Source of the DNA: Paraspadella gotoi | Lineage: Eukaryota > Chaetognatha | Assembly (NCBI GenBank): GCA_051294375.1 | Contig: CM119264.1 | Coordinates: forward strand, 10,763,832-10,827,831 | Length of the DNA stretch: 64,000 nucleotides | Direction of reading: 5' to 3' | In this document: piece by piece, positions 23,507 through 35,777 of the stretch | Position numbering within the stretch: position 1 is the first letter of the stretch | Layout: the number at the start of each line of letters is the position of its first letter | Translations under genes and position numbers: made by a program | The notes under the pieces: generated by a model | Told to the model about the DNA's origin: nothing | The model's database searches: none | What the model saw: the letters and a program-made list of their open reading frames with translations, nothing else

Positions 23507-25990
23507 TAACCGAATGAAACGCTAAATATTTCCGCCAGACGGAAAAAACCATCAGGATTGATTTTTTGATTTTGGATTTCCTGCCGCGATTAATATCGCG
23601 ATCATTGGCCGCGCGTATGAATAGGACGTATTTTACTCCTCATGTGAGATACTTGTCGGTGGACGTCGACAAAAAAATTCATATGTTCGGTTGAATTTTC
23701 TTTTTTCGAATCTGCCTGTTGAGGCTTTAATCTGGGCAAGAATTTAGCTTCCGTTTCGATTCAATGAAGGATCTACATTGTAAATACTACTGACCGTTTC
23801 CGTTGACTTTGTTTCGAAGTATCCACTTAACAGAGGATGGACTAATTCCTACCAATCAGCGAGTCCAGTCCAAGTCATTCCAGCGGAAAACTTCCCAATT
23901 GCACTTGTGACGCCTCAAACAGTGACATCATCGGCGCGGCCTCACCTTCCGTGATCGTGCGCCAACGGGTGATTAAGTTCAAAACGTCGGATTTATTCGA
24001 AAATCCTCGAAGGCAAATTTCTGCATAAGTGATTTAAATCGTTTGAAACTGAGGCTGATAAAGGGAAAGGAGTGAGGCGGTTTTCTCTCCGGGAGTCGAC
24101 GGAGCACCGTGAATATAAACATTTCTTCTCTCTCTCTATCTCAATCTCTCTCTCTCTCGTCTCTCTCTCTCTCTCTCTCTCTCTTCCTCTCTCTCTCTGC
24201 TTTCTCTCGTCTGCTCTCTCTCTCGGCTTTTGCTTTGCCCTTTTTGTCTTTCCTGAAATTGCTTCATTACATTCGCTTTGATTCTGCTTCTCAAATTGGA
24301 ATTCAACAATCGATCTGCCACTTTAACTGCCACTCAAAACCTGGAGGGAAATAAAGAAAGAAAGAAAGAATGAAAGAAAGAAAGAAAGAAGAAGAAAGAA
24401 AGAAAGAAAAGAAAGAAAGAAAGAAGAAAGAAGATAAGATAAAATAAAAGAGAAGAAAGAAAAAAAGAAAATGATAAAAAAGAAAGAAAGAAGAAATAAA
24501 GGATAAGAAAAAAAAGAACAAGAAACAAAGAAACAAAAAAACCAAGAAGAAAAACGTGTAATAAGCAAACTAAATTAATACAACTTTTATTAATAAAATT
24601 TCAATCTAAACACTAGCGAATAAAAAGTTGTATACTACGCTCGATGGAAGACTCTGATTTAGGCGCTGTCCTCGGGTTGGATATGTATAAGGATTAGGCG
24701 CTGTCCTTGGGTTGGATATTGTAAAGGATTAGGCGCTGTCCTCGGGGTTGGAATATGTAAAGGATTTAAGGCGCTGTCCTCGGTTGGATATGTAAGGATA
24801 AGGCGCTGTCTCGGTTGGATATGTAAAGGATTAAGGCCGCTCTCCTCAAGTGTGGATATGGTAAAGGATTAAGGCGCTGGTCCTTGGGTTGATATGTAAG
24901 GATTAAAGGGCCGCTGTCCTCAGGTTGGAATATGTAAAGGAATTAAGGCTGCTGTCCCCGGTTGGATATGTAGGATTAAGGGCTGTCCTCTGGTCGGATA
25001 TGTAAAGGATTAGGCGCTGGTCCTCAGGTTGGATATGTAAAAGGATTAAGGCGCTGTCTGCCGGGTTGGATATGTAAGGATTAAGGCGCTGTTCTCGGTT
25101 GGATATGTAAAAGGATTAAGGCGCTGTCCACAAGGGGTTGGATATGTAAAGGATTAAGGCGCTGTCCTCAGAATGAGATGAATACTAAGGTGCAGGTATG
25201 AATGCAATTTGGAATTGAGGAAGAAGGAAAAAAGAAAAAGATTCTCTCCCCGGATTCGATTTTCTTGAGTTGTGCTACGTTTCGATTACTGTTCCGCTGT
25301 TACCATCTTTAATCCCTCCTTGTTCCCATTCCTTCTGCTTGCCTTTTGCTTCGTGTTTTTTTGTTTTTTTATTGTTTTTTTTGGTTTTTTGTTTTATTAC
25401 TTTCGACTTTACTTCCTCTTGATATTCAAGTTTCAGACCCCATGTCTCCTGGCCCTATAACCGCATAAAAATGAATAAGCTGTTTTATTCGCTGCTACTT
25501 CCGAAGCCTCTAGAATGTGATCTACCTGCCGCCAGATCCAAAGCTCTGAAACTACAAAAACAAGATGATTCCCTGCTTCTTAGAGTCACGTTTTAATTAC
25601 TACTTTTTCTGCTCGTACATATTCTCTTTACTCTAATAATTTCCGATTTTACTTTCCTTTCTCATCCTCGTCTTTAATTTCCATTTTATTTCCTTTCTAT
25701 ACGTAATTATTTTCTTTCTTGTTTAAACTTGCCTTTTTCATTACCATTCTCCTCTTTCTCTGACGATATTCGCTTGCCACCCTTAGCCGAAAAAGGGAGG
25801 ATCTTAAACGAAGGTTGGCCTTTTGTTAAAGAGTCACTCTTAATAATCGCCTCGGGCTCCAGCGATTGGGATGGAGGAAAGAAAAGGCAGTCAACCAAAG
25901 AAACACGGAATGAAGATTGTTTTAAAGCTCAAGTATTTCTACTGGTATATCATCTTAAAAATAATAAGCCTGACAAACAAATGGTGATGA
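23507..25990 (+). repeat. Duplicated segment A, right copy
   Basis: Direct copy of 20038-22435. The core (about 23941-25171) is identical to the left copy; the flanks are indel-rich. After 25990 the two copies diverge completely. Confidence 0.92.
24659..25172 (+). repeat. Minisatellite, second identical copy
   Basis: Same 14.5 units, in the same order and with the same variants, as at 21138-21651. A tandem array with variable units is not expected to stay identical between copies of any age, so this is very recent or artefactual. Confidence 0.95.
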
Positions 25991-26161
25991 CCGTGCAAAA
26001 AAGTGCTCATTTTTAAAAAAAAATTTCTCCTTCCTCTCGAACCCTCTTTATCGTTCCAATCCCGCTCACTCTTTCATCTCACTCCCTCTTTTCCTTCCCG
26101 AAATCTGCCCTACCCGCCCCCCCCCGGAGTATCTTTACTCTGTACGAAACTCTCTCCATAC

Positions 26162-26186
26162 NNNNNNNNNNNNNNNNNNNNNNNNN
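26162..26186. other. 25-N assembly gap
   Basis: Fixed-length gap. The ~340 bp to its right, up to the GAAA array, shows no gene. Confidence 0.95.
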
Positions 26187-26533
26187 GCCAACCATATTTC
26201 TCCCGCTTCATTTGACTTCCATCGACGATGAATAGAAAATCCGAAACCCGAGTTTCCGCGAATCTGAAAGTCGTGGAGAAATAAAAAGAAAAGAGAGATT
26301 TGTTGAAGGCCGAATCGAGGATTTGGCCGACGCCTCATCGCCAACGGGGCATTTGGAGTTTTCTTTTGTTTTCTGTTGTTGGGGGAGAAAAAAGGTATTT
26401 CTACAATCTACGTAGATACGAAAGGATTTTTAACGCTTAGTTTATTTAGTTATTTAGGCAAAATAACGTATTTCATTATAAAAGTAATTATTACTTTTTA
26501 CAAGAAACAACAAATGAATTTATGTTTTTAAAG

Positions 26534-26558
26534 AAAAAAAGAAAGAAAGAAAGAAAAA

Positions 26559-26634
<76 letters not shown>

Positions 26635-26658
26635 ACGAAAGAAAGAGAGAGAGAGAGA
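26534..26658. repeat. (GAAA)n microsatellite
   Basis: About 25-30 GAAA units ending in a short GA tract. Confidence 0.95.
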
Positions 26659-26659
26659 A

Positions 26660-27060
26660 TATTTTTCCCTATTAAGATAGACAAAAGGGAATCAATTGTT
26701 CTTGCCGTCGTCTCAGCTACAAAGAGAGACAGAGAGAAAATAGATATTCAAAAAAAGAATATTTAATGGGTCGAAGAATGAAAGAAACAATAAAAAGCGG
26801 ATAGAGGTTAAAAATGAGGGCAAAAAGTTAAATAAAACCGCAATCAAAACGTAAGGAAGGAAAAACCATCACCAATTGCTTTAAAAAAATAAAAAAAAGG
26901 AAAAGAAAAAACAGAAAAATGTGAAGGTAAGAAAAAAGAGAGAAAACTTATTGCAAAGATACAAGACAATAAATGTAAAGAATGGGATGGGATAAGAGAG
27001 AGATCGAAGCTCCGAGGTGAGGGGCAGAAAGTAAAAAGTAAAAAAAGGGGGAAACGCCGA
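26660..27060. other. No supported gene
   Basis: Purine-rich on the plus strand, and the Phe/Ser minus frame follows from that. Confidence 0.5.
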
Positions 27061-27335
27061 CGGTTAGATGTCGTCATTAGTCGTCGACGAAATCGACGCG
27101 ATATTCAAATCAGGCTCAATAACGACGAACATGACGTCAAACGACGACGACGACGACGACGAAGACGACGACAAAGACGACAACAGAGGGGACGACGGCG
27201 TTGGGGAAAAAAATCTAAATTCGCAAAAGATTGCGACATCGAACGTCGTCAAATGTCGCATAAGATTACGACGACGACGATGTAGACGAATATGTAGACG
27301 ACGACAACGACGACGACAAGGATTTCGACATTGAA
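27061..27335. repeat. (CGA)n/(GAC)n arrays around a short unique stretch
   Basis: GAC arrays at about 27138-27185 and 27265-27335. The plus strand reads as Asp-rich then Arg-rich, the minus strand as Ser then Arg-rich. No exon boundary decides between them, so I do not call a gene. Confidence 0.75.
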
Positions 27336-27426
27336 ATGTGGAAGGGCGTCCGTTTATCAAAGCGTGTACAACGAACAGTTCCGGTCGAAAGTCAAAATTT
27401 GGGGGGAAAAAGAAAAATCAACACAA

Positions 27427-27615
27427 GAGAGAAGAGAGAGAGAGGAGAGAGAGAGAGAGAGGAGAGAGTGAGAGAGAGANNNNNNNNNNNNNNNNNNNNN
27501 NNNNNNNNNNNNNNNNNNNNNNNNNNNNNNNNNNNNNNNNNNNNNNNNNNNNNNNNNNNNNNNNNNNNNNNNNNNNNNNNNNNNNNNNNNNNNNNNNNNN
27601 NNNNNNNNNNNNNNN
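27427..27615. repeat. (GA)n tract ending in a 136-N gap
   Basis: GA dinucleotides from about 27427, then N at 27480-27615. Sequence resumes with GAGAGGTCTG, the inverted counterpart of 23370-23390, so the missing bases are probably more GA repeat. Confidence 0.85.
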
Positions 27616-28590
27616 GAGAGGTCTGTCAGTCACTCGGTCTGTCTGTCCGTCGGTCTGTCTCACTTATGTTAAAAATGCTCATAATTTGCATATAGTTGGT
27701 TGCTCATTTGTTAAGAAAGGAAAAACCTCAAATCTAAGGGACTGCTAGCGCCGACTTCGGGAAATCCTAAAACTAAAGAATAAAAGACGATTTTCCGATG
27801 CAGTTAGTGTCATAAATACACGGGCTAAGAAAGTTATGGTAGTCATGTCATGTAAGGTCATGTCATGTCATATCATGTCAGTCATTTGACGAGAAATACA
27901 CGTAATAAGACATTGGAATTATCGTTCTTGTTCTTAACATAAACCAGATATCAAATATCGAAGAGAAAGGCGTCAATCTATCCTTGTGCAACCGAAGTTG
28001 GTTATCTAAAATCGAATTTGACTTTTAACATTTACACCGTAAATCTGAGACTGCCGCGCGCAACTCAGCGTCAGGTTTCAAATTTGACATATCCATTATT
28101 TTTTTATTATTCATTTTTTCTTCTTTTTTCCTTTTAATATCTATTGCCAATAGTATTGGATTCTTTTAAAAAATGAGCGGGAAGCAACGCAAGCAACTCT
28201 ATCCTTAAGCAGGTAATTTTCGCGCGAAGCTTCATTCGAAAATCCATTCGGATTCTATCAAACTCTGCCCCCGTCGTTGCCATTTTCATTGCCGCCTTCA
28301 TTGCCATCTCCCTGGCCATTTCCCGCCGTCGAGTTCTCCCTTTTTTTCCCATCCTTCTCCCCAAAACCTTTTCTTTCCAGTTATCTTCAAATCCTTCCCT
28401 GTTGTCGCAGGTGATTCAGACTTTGTTCTCAAATTAGCCTCAGTAATCATCAATTTTTGTATCCCATTGTTACATGATTTTTTTACTATTTTTTTAGTAT
28501 TTCAATTTTCATCAAAGACGCTCGTAGTTCTGCATAACAATCAGGAGCATTTTAAAAATTATAAGAAAATTATAATAAAAATCATGTTAC
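27616..28590 (-). repeat. Segment B, right arm of the large inverted repeat
   Basis: Reverse complement of 22436-23390. The arms are about 0.96 kb, 4.2 kb apart, with small indels between them. The outer boundary near 28580 coincides with the boundary between segments A and B on the left side. Confidence 0.9.
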
Positions 28591-28654
28591 GGTGATAATT
28601 TACTAGATTATCATAGTCGTCCCATTCCTCTATTGGCAACGAATACACCTTCAA

Positions 28655-28920
28655 AAGTGACGACGACGACGACGAAGACAGCGACGACGACGAAGACAGC
28701 GACGACGACTACGCCATCTTTAACATGATAATTCTTCGATTAATCAAGGAATTTCCCCGACTCGATCGATTTCTTGGGCAGCCGAGATTTTTCTAAAGGA
28801 AACGAGAGAAGAAAGGAATGGGTGGCGGAGGTGGACGAGGATTTATGGCGAAGACGACGACGACGACGACGACGAAAACGACGACGAAGATTACGACGTC
28901 AAGCTGATGACGACCATGAC
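28655..28920. repeat. (CGA)n/(GAC)n arrays
   Basis: Two arrays at about 28658-28710 and 28848-28895 with unique sequence between. An Arg-rich plus frame (28774-28962) is an artefact of the second array. Confidence 0.75.
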
Positions 28921-29005
28921 GATGGAAACGGTCTGGTTACTCAATCGATCGAGTTTTTTTAAACAACCTTCCCGAGTGGCGAGCTTGTTGTGATTNNNNN
29001 NNNNN

Positions 29006-29480
29006 GGTTAAATGAAGGTTAAATGTGAGAAAAATCAAGAAAGGGGGAAAGTCGGAAAAATAAATGTTGAAAGATCAAATATTTTGAATAATGCTTTTAG
29101 CTAAATTTTAGAGGAAAAAGGCGACAAAATGGGTACGCAACATTTTTTACAAATAATTTTGAAATGAATTATCTTTCTTTTCAATAAATATGATACATAT
29201 TTATACAATATACAATTTACAATATACATTTTACCACAGAAAATATTCAAAAATAGCGAAAAAATATATCGTTCTTCTCCTCGCCGTTAGCGCAGAGGGC
29301 ACGCACGTTTGCGCGCGCTCAAGCGCCTCTCTCGGTCTCTCGACAGCGCAACGTTTGAAAACGTTCTTCCGTCTTTGTTCTCCTAATTTGCATAAAAGTG
29401 ATTCTCGGGGGAAAAACGAAATTTGAAATCGGATCCGCAAACATTCGCAATTTGCTCGGAGAGTTCGCGCAGCGGGCTTT
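29006..29480. other. No supported gene
   Basis: A+T-rich, then mixed sequence to the (GA)n tract. It starts after a 10-N gap at 28996-29005. Confidence 0.5.
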
Positions 29481-29590
29481 GTGAAGAGAGAGAAGAGAAA
29501 GAGAAAGAGAGAGAAGAGAGAAGAAGAGAGAGAGAGGAGAGAGAGAAGAGAGAGAGAAGAGAGGAGAGAGAGTGAGAGAGAGAGAGAGAT
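29481..29590. repeat. (GA)n microsatellite
   Basis: Interrupted GA dinucleotides directly before the tandemly duplicated unit. Confidence 0.9.
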
Positions 29591-29597
29591 GTCAATT

Positions 29598-30798
29598 AAA
29601 TATAACTATAAATTAAACTTTTTTTCTTCTACCCAGGAACCGCTGTATCTTTTTTTCCTCCTTCCGTCCTTCGGCTTTCAAGGGTCAAAGATCGAGGTAA
29701 GTGATATTACCTGCACCTTTGTCTGCCCCGATTTCTTGGATAAACATTTGTATTCGCTGACGACGTTCCCAACGGTTCGCGCCTCTTTCGGGGTAGCGAT
29801 TCGGGAAGGGTGGGCGGGGGAGAAGCGGAGAGGAGAGGGAATCGAAGAAGCGAAAGATCCAAATGACGCATTCGGATCAAAGTTCAGAATGATTCAAAAG
29901 ATAAAGATAAAGAATAAAGACTAAAGATAAAGATAAAGAATCAAAGGAGCATTCGGCATCAAAGTTTAAAAAATGATTCTTAAAATCCATAAAACAAATA
30001 GCGATAGGAAAAACTAAAGGATTGCAGAATTAATAAAGATAGTTGTTTAAGAGTTTATAGATATTTTTGACATTGAAGCAAACCTCTTCAAAGCGGGGAG
30101 GGCAAATTAGTGAAAATTGTCAAAAGGGGAAAGGGGAAAACGACATACTAACAAACTAAATAGGCTGGTTCAAAGCTCAAAAGGGAAAAAAGAGGAAGAT
30201 AAAATATCCAAGGACAAAAAATGAGCGGAGCATAAGAGATCTTCGTCAAAAGGGAAGAGGGTAGCAGAAAGAGATTCGAGATTAAAAATGATAGAAGCAT
30301 ATCTCTTACTTAAAAAGAGGAATAGGAGCAAAGGGTCCAAAGTCCAACAGGGGAAGAGGAGCTAAGAGATCGAGGTCAATAGGGAAGGAAACATTGAGAT
30401 CCGGGGTCAGCGAAAGGTGAGAGACCTCAAGATGCAGCGAAGGTCGCGAGCGGCGAAGCGAAGGGCGAAAGTGAGAGGTCGTGCGCCGGCGTGAAATACG
30501 TCTCACAGGTCTTGGTGAGCATAACGGTTTTCGGCGCGTGAGGGACAGACGTCGGACGTGAACGAAGAATTCGACAGGCGAGAGCGTCAAAGCGATTTGA
30601 GAGCGAGAAAGAATGGATGAATAGGTTAGGGACGGGAACTGGACGATATCGAAGAACGTCTTAAAATAGTGTTTCGAGATTTCATTTAGATTCAAGTCAA
30701 CCAGTTAGGGATTTAAACTACAAAAGTGAATTGCTTGTTATTTCAAGGCGACACTCTATTCTTTCTTTCTCACTATTTGTCCTTTTTTTCTCTTTAGT

Positions 30799-30846
<48 letters not shown>

Positions 30847-31209
30847 CTCTCAATCTCTCTCTCTCCTACTCTCTCTCTCTTCTGCTCTGTCTCTCTCTCT
30901 ATCTCTCTCTCTGCTCTCTCTCTTCCTCTCGTCTCTCTCTCTCTCTTCTCTCTTCCCTTTTCGTGTCTTCCACTTTCTCCCTCTACTCTATCTCCTTCTT
31001 TATCTCTTCTTCCAGACTTCTTTCATCATTTCTTATTGTTCCTCGCAACATACGCGGTTTTCGGTGATCACGCTTCTCATCGAGTCGCAATGAGCGAAAC
31101 CTGTTAAGGTTAACGCGCTCCTCCGCCCCCGCCGAGGCTCTCATCCAACGTAAAAAAACGCATTTTTGTATTAATAAATCAGGGCAGGGGAGAGAGAGAG
31201 AAGAGAGAG

Positions 31210-31242
<33 letters not shown>

Positions 31243-32195
31243 AGAGAGAGAGGAGAGAGAAGAGAGAGAGAGAGAGAGAGCGGGAGGGAACCTGAGTTTA
31301 CGTGAAAATTGGGAAAAGGAAATGACCGTTCGTCATCCGAAAAGCTCGTGGCAGAGATTTGTCGTTGTTGTCGTCGTTGTAACCGTCGTCTTTGTCGAGG
31401 TCGTCGTCCGTCCGTCGTCTTCGTCGTCTTCGTTCGTTAATTCTTCCATCTCCGATGATTTTTCACCGTGACTATACTGTCATGACTTGATTGTGTCGAA
31501 TGTCTTTAATCTTTCTTATGAGATAAACTAAGTTTATCCGTCTCTGATCGGGTCTCGTCTTCGTCGTCGTCTTCGTCGTCCGTCGTATCCGCATAGACAC
31601 GGACCAGGACTCCGTGTCGTCGGTCAAATCCCCCGCCCGGATGATTGTTCCCCCTTCTCCCCGCAGGGAACTTGGCTTTTCGCTCCTTAACGATTATTCT
31701 ATCGGGAGAAAAAGTCAGGTGGTTTTTCTCGAGATTATGGGAGTGGCACAGTGGCATACTCTGGAATGGCAAGAGTCATCGGAGTGGCAATCAAGGAGTG
31801 GCTCTCTCGAAAGTGTGCTCTCCTAGCGAATGAGAACGGTGGCAGTCGCAGTGAACTCAAACGACGGCCGAGGGGGCTTAGTCTTTAACCATAATTGAAA
31901 AATACATAAAATGTTTCTTAATTAACTTTGTTCCAGAGAAATCAGAATTTCGTGCGAACCGGCGCTTAACGAGACGCACGGTCTGAAAGGACAAAAAAAA
32001 AAAGGATAAAAAAAAGGAAAGGGAAAGGAGAGCGAAAAAGAAAGGAGAAAAAAAGTGAAAAGAGAACTCAGGTGAAGGAATCTGGCAAAAGATGGAATGA
32101 CGTCTGGCGCTGAATCAGAGACCGAGAAATGAAGCGTTTTAAATAAAGGAATGTGGTCGACGATTGATAACTGAGGAGGAGATTCTGGATGACGT

Positions 32196-32237
<42 letters not shown>

Positions 32238-32483
32238 AGAGTAAAAGAGAGAGAGAGAGAGAGAAAGAGAAGAGAGAGAGGAGAGAGAGAGAGTGAGAGA
32301 GAGAGAGAGAGAGAGAGAAGAGGAGAGAAGAGAGAGAGAGAAGAGAGAGAGAAAGGAGAGAGAGAGAGAGAGAGAAAGAAGAGAAAGAGAGAGGAGAGAG
32401 AGAGTGAAGAGAGAAGGAAAGAGAGAGAGAGAGAGAGAGGAGAGTGAGAGAGAGAGAGAGAGAGAGAGTGAAAGAGAGAGAGA
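29598..32483 (+). repeat. Tandem duplication unit, first copy (~2.9 kb)
   Basis: Matches 32509-35044 in order and orientation. Shared landmarks are the AAATATAACTATAAATT start, a TACCCAG/GTAAGT-bounded 60-bp stretch at 29637-29696, a GGAGCAAAGAG-type degenerate repeat near 30300, (CT)n at 30800-30955, (GA)n at 31190-31280, GTC arrays at 31355-31430 and 31555-31590, and a terminal (GA)n at 32195-32483. The copies differ by frequent 1-bp indels and microsatellite length. I see no gene with confidence. Confidence 0.9.
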
Positions 32484-32508
32484 NNNNNNNNNNNNNNNNN
32501 NNNNNNNN
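32484..32508. other. 25-N gap at the tandem duplication joint
   Basis: The contig on the right restarts with the sequence found at 29598, just after the (GA)n tract at 29590. The gap therefore lies where the same GA-tract boundary recurs, as expected if one locus was assembled twice. Confidence 0.95.
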
Positions 32509-33603
32509 AAATATAACTATAAATTAAACATTTTTTTTTCTTACCCAGGAACCCTGTCACTTTTTTCCTCCTCCGTCCTTCGGCTTCAAGGGTCAAAGAT
32601 CGAGGTAAGTTGATAATTTTTACCTCACCTTTGATCTGCCCCGATTTCGTGGATAAACATTTGTATTCGCTGACGACGTTCCCAACGGTTCGCGCCTCTT
32701 TTCGGGGTAGCGATTGGGAAGGGTGGGCGGGGGAGAAGGGAGAGGAGAGAGATCGAAGAGCGAAAGATCAAAGGAGCATTCGGATCAAAGTTTAAATGAT
32801 TCTTAAAATCCATAAAACAAAGGATGCAGAATTAATAAGGATAATAGAGGTTAAGGGTTATGGATATTGAGACAGTGAAGCAAAACACTCTTCAAAGCCG
32901 GGAGGAGCAAATTAGTGAAATGTCAAAAGGGGAAAGGGAGAAAAATGTACATACTATACAAACTAAATAGGCTGGTTCAACGTCAAAAGGGAAAGAGGAG
33001 ATAAAATATCCAAGGACAAAAAATGAGCGGAGCAAAGAGATCCTTCGTCAAAAAGGGAAGAGGAGCAAAGAGATTGGAGATTAAAAATGATAGAAGCAAT
33101 ATCTTTAACTTAAAAAGAGGAATAGGAGCAAAGGGGTCCAAAGTCAACAGGGGAAGAGGAGCTAAGAGATCCGAGGTCAATAGGGAGAGGAACATTGAGA
33201 TCCCGGGGTCAGCGTAAAGGTGAACGACCCTCAAGATGAAGCGAAGGTCGCGAGCGGCGAAGCGAAGGGCGAAGTGAGAGGTCGTCCCCGCGCGTGAAAT
33301 ACGTCTCACGGTTCGTCTTGGGTGACATAACGGTATCGGTGCGTGAGGGACAGACGTCGGACGTGACGAAGAATTCGAAGGCGAGAGCGTCAAAGCGATT
33401 TTGAGAGCGAGAAGGATGGATAATAGGTTAGGGACGGGACTGGACGATATCGAAGAACGTCTTAAAATAGTGTTTCGAGATTTCATTTAGATTCAGTCCA
33501 ACCAGTAGGGATTTAAACTACAAGTCGAATTTCTTTTATTTCAAGGCGACACTCTATTTCTTTCATTCTCACTCTTTCCTTTTTTTCTCTTTAGTATCTC
33601 TCT

Positions 33604-33652
<49 letters not shown>

Positions 33653-33653
33653 G

Positions 33654-33687
<34 letters not shown>

Positions 33688-33979
33688 CTCTCTCATCTCT
33701 CTCTCTCTCTCTCTCTTCCTCTCTCTCTCTCTCTCTCTTCTCTCTCTCCCTCTTTCGTGTCTTCCACTTATCTCCCTCTCTCTAATCTCCTTCTTATTCT
33801 CTTCTTCAGACTTCTCATTTTCTTAATTGTTCCTCGCACATACGCGGTTTTCGGTGATCATCGCTTCTCATCGAGTCGCAATGAGCGGAAACCTGTTAAG
33901 GTTAACGGCTCCTCCGCCGCCGAGCTCTCATCCAACGTAAAAAACGCATTTTTGTATTATAAATCAGGAGCAGAGAGAA

Positions 33980-34063
<84 letters not shown>

Positions 34064-34944
34064 GGAGGGAACCTGAGTTACGTGAAAATGGGAAAAGGAA
34101 ATCGACCGTTCGTCATCCGAAAGCTCGTGGCAGAGATTTGTCGTTGTTGTCGTCGTTGTAACCGTCGTCTTTGCAGAGGTCGTCGTCGTCGTCGTCTTCG
34201 TCGTCTTCGTCGTTATTCTTCCATCTCCGATGATTTTTCACCTGACTATCACTGTCATGATCTTGATTGTGTCGAATGTCTTTAATTTCTTATGAGCTAC
34301 TAAAGTTTAGTCTCTGTCGTCCTGATCTTCGTCGTCGTCTTCGTCGTCGTCGTATCCGCAGACCACGGACCACGGACCCGGTCGTCGGTCAAATCCCCCG
34401 CCCGGATGATTGTTCCCCCTTCCTCCCCCCCGCAGGGCCTTGGCCTTTCGCTCCTTAACGATTATTCTATCGGGAGAAAAAGTCAGGTGGTTTCTCGAGA
34501 ATTATGGGAGTGGCACAGTGGCACTCTGGAAATGGCAGAGTGCACTCGGAGTGGCAATCTAGGAGTGGCTCTCGAAAGTGGCTCTCTAGGAATGAGACGG
34601 TGGCAGTCGCAGTGACTCAAACGACGGCGAGGGGGCTTAGTCTTTAACATAATTTGAAAAAATACATAAAATGTCTTAATTAACTTTGTTCAGGAAAATC
34701 AGAATTTTCGTCGACGTTAACGAGACGCCGGTCTGAAAGGAAAAAAAAAAGGATAAAAAAAAGGAAAGGAAAGGAGAGCGAAAAGAAAGGAGAAAAAAAA
34801 AGTGAAAAGAGAACTCAGGTGAAGGAATTGGCAAAAGATGGAATTGACGTCTGGCGCTGAATTCACGAGACCGAGAATGAAGACGTTTTAAATAAAGGAA
34901 ATGTGGTCGACCGAATTGATCCTGAGGAGGAGATTCTGGATGAC

Positions 34945-35035
<91 letters not shown>

Positions 35036-35044
35036 GAGAGAGAG
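32509..35044 (+). repeat. Tandem duplication unit, second copy (~2.5 kb)
   Basis: Second copy of 29598-32483, with (CT)n at 33596-33750, (GA)n at 33975-34070, GTC arrays at 34140-34230 and 34328-34355, and (GA)n at 34946-35044. Near 34500-34600 a short stretch of GAGTGGC-type units is present in both copies. Confidence 0.9.
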
Positions 35045-35680
35045 GAAAAATGATCCGTCTTTTCTTATCTTTCCAGATTTTTGATTATTCCCTTATCGCC
35101 CTCAATTATTTTCCCTTTTTCTTTTCCCACGAATTTTTTTTCTTTGCTCGATTTTTTTTTTATCGATCTTGATTTTATCTTCTCTCGTTTCTCTTTTCGA
35201 TAATTGATATCACGATCGATAATGGAATTTGAAAGAGAGAATTTCTATAGGCATGGTTCTACAAAATCCATTATCGATAAAAAAAAAAGTTAATAAACAC
35301 ATTTTAATAAGAGTTAGTGAGATTTCCGCGTTGTCATGTTTTGTTTTTTGTTGTTTTTTTTTTTTGTTTTTTTTCCTACAGTTTTTATCATCTCCTTCTC
35401 GTTCTTTTCTCTTCGTTTTCTCATTTCCTTTTTTTGTTATTTTTTCTTCTCCCAGTTCATTGTATTCTTAATCTTTTCTCTCTCTATTTTCCTTCCTCCT
35501 TTATTCTCTTTATCGTCTTTCTTTTCTTTCCTCCCTTTTCTCTCGATCTCGAATCAACTCCGCTTTCGACTTCATTTTCAATCCAGTTTCTTTCCTTTTT
35601 TTTTCTTTTGCTTCGCATTAACGTCCTCATTAATGTTATTTTCTTAAAAAATGTCTCATGATTCGCAGAAGATTTTATCC

Positions 35681-35683
<3 letters not shown>
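35045..35683. other. T-rich sequence without a supported gene
   Basis: Phe/Leu/Ser-rich frames follow from composition. Twelve-base inverted arms (ATCGATAATGGA at 35215-35226 and its complement at 35267-35278) are the only structure I note. Confidence 0.5.

Positions 35684-35775
<92 letters not shown>
35684..35775. repeat. (CT)n microsatellite
   Basis: About 92 bp of uninterrupted CT dinucleotides. Confidence 0.97.

Positions 35776-35777
<2 letters not shown>

Noticed and set aside
25729-26016. Plus-strand frame of 95 codons in segment A right copy
   Set aside because: The equivalent stretch in the left copy (about 22190-22400) is frameshifted several times and no motif is recognised.
31922-32596. 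224-codon minus-strand open frame
   Set aside because: Ser/Leu repeats read from a long (GA)n tract and across a gap of N.
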